Shown here in pieces: positions 63,377-64,000 of a stretch of 64,000 nucleotides of DNA. The notes under the pieces were generated by a model. The model saw only the letters and a program-made list of their open reading frames with translations, had not been told where the DNA came from and did no database searches. The stretch is from CAYJPV01 sp964372095. GTDB lineage: Bacteria > Acidobacteriota > Vicinamibacteria > Vicinamibacterales > JAKQTR01. Position 1 is the first letter of the stretch, and every line of letters begins with the position of its first letter. The stretch is taken from assembly GCA_964372095.1 (NCBI GenBank), contig CAYJPV010000027.1:7935-71934 (forward strand), given 5' to 3'. The translations under genes and the position numbers were made by a program.

Positions 63377-64000
63377 CTACCCGACGGTTTCACGCAGGAC
63401 TTCTTCAATCGTCGTCACACCGTCCCTGATCTTGCGCAGACCGCTCTGACGGAGCGTCAGCATCCCTTCTTCCGTCGCTTTGCGCCGTAGTTCGAGCCCT
63501 GACGCACCAACGAGGATCAGTTCTTTGAGCCCGTCCGACACGTCCATGACTTCGTACAAGCCGACGCGCCCCTTATAGCCGGTCCCGTTGCACTTCTCAC
63601 AGCCCGTTCCGTGCATGGGCGCGACCCCGGCGATTTCGTCGGGCTTGAACCCGACCTTGGCCAGCGCCGCCGGCGGCACGGGGTTCGGCTGCTTGCAGTT
63701 CGCGCAGATGCGCCGCACGAGGCGTTGGGCACAGATCAGGTTGACGGAACTCGCCACGAGGAACGGCTCGATCCCCATGTTCATCAGGCGGCTGATGGTG
63801 CTGGGTGCGTCGTTCGTGTGCAGGGTTGACATCACCAGGTGGCCGGTCAATGCCGCCTTGACCGCGATTTCGGCCGTCTCGAAGTCGCGGATCTCGCCGA
63901 CGAGAATGATGTTCGGGTCCTGGCGCAGGAACGCCCGGAGGGCCGCGGCGAAGGTCAGGCCGATCGTCGTGCTGTCGGTCTGGGCAACCTCTTCAGCCGA
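63377..64000 (-). CDS. pilB: pilus extension ATPase PilB, C-terminal part (cut by window edge)
   Basis: 207 residues of the C-terminus are visible, reading in frame from the last base of the window: IGLTFAAALRAFLRQDPNI, Walker B IILVGEIRDFETAE, the His box TGHLVMSTLHTNDAP, then the zinc tetracysteine CANC...CEKC with GTGYKGRVGLYEVM and the final DGVTTIEEVLRET. GspE/PilB family; powers pilin polymerisation. The start and Walker A lie beyond 64000. It is followed 51 bases later by pilT. Confidence 0.93.
   Translation of the reverse strand, partial: SAEEVAQTDSTTIGLTFAAALRAFLRQDPNIILVGEIRDFETAEIAVKAALTGHLVMSTLHTNDAPSTISRLMNMGIEPFLVASSVNLICAQRLVRRICANCKQPNPVPPAALAKVGFKPDEIAGVAPMHGTGCEKCNGTGYKGRVGLYEVMDVSDGLKELILVGASGLELRRKATEEGMLTLRQSGLRKIRDGVTTIEEVLRETVG

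Noticed and set aside
48931..64000. Type II secretion rather than type IV pilus locus
   Set aside because: PilT with AIRNLIRE, PilS-PilR and PilV/PilW/PilX-like proteins are specific to type IV pili; no GspD, GspG or GspL-M genes are present.

Overview
The window is a continuous GC-rich bacterial chromosome segment, gene-dense, with many 4-nt ATGA/GTGA overlaps and frequent GTG starts. It most likely comes from an acidobacterium, probably of the Vicinamibacteria. The best single marker is the long secreted von Willebrand A protein of the acidobacterial VWFA-related family (10780-12903). I see no phage, insertion sequence, CRISPR array, rRNA or tRNA.

Layout. 1-4251 (minus): the front half of a sensor kinase and its OmpR-type regulator, then an operon of a hypothetical gene, aat, uridine phosphorylase and an MBL hydrolase. 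4354-15463: short divergent blocks of secreted hydrolases, glycogen phosphorylase, the VWFA protein, archease and an M14 peptidase. 15654-24886 (plus): HtrA, a MidA-like methyltransferase, a CYTH protein, a MurU/AmgK-like sugar nucleotidyltransferase and kinase pair, asnS and rimO. 24872-35232 (plus): the translation cluster rimP-nusA-infB-DUF503-rbfA-nrnA-truB-rpsO-pnp, with three probable structured mRNA leaders. 35785-43229 (minus): C-terminal processing protease, smc, a DUF4097 lipoprotein and an M48 protease. 43403-48243: tatA-tatC-HEAT, archaeal-type proS and aroB.

48931-64000 (minus) is a type IV pilus locus that runs off the right edge: pilB, pilT, pilC, pilS, pilR, two tandem major-pilin genes, a VKOR-DsbA fusion, an ABC exporter pair, a helical membrane-anchored protein, pilD, then minor pilins of PilV, PilW and PilX type. 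A textbook sigma-54 -24/-12 element precedes the first pilin, and the NtrC-type activator PilR with its kinase PilS is encoded just upstream, so the circuit is readable from sequence alone. Every pilin-like product carries at least two cysteines outside the membrane helix, and the disulfide-forming VKOR-DsbA fusion lies directly after the major pilins. This suggests a self-contained pilus secretion and folding unit.

The most unusual structure is not a gene. Seven intergenic regions (4801, 6066, 10643, 13050, 20927, 23407 and 57746) are built of degenerate heptanucleotide tandem repeats. Six begin exactly at a TAG stop codon of a flanking gene, and they share a vocabulary of 7-mers between loci. 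In two cases the whole distance from the TAG stop to the ATG of the next gene is an exact multiple of seven (119 and 91 nt).
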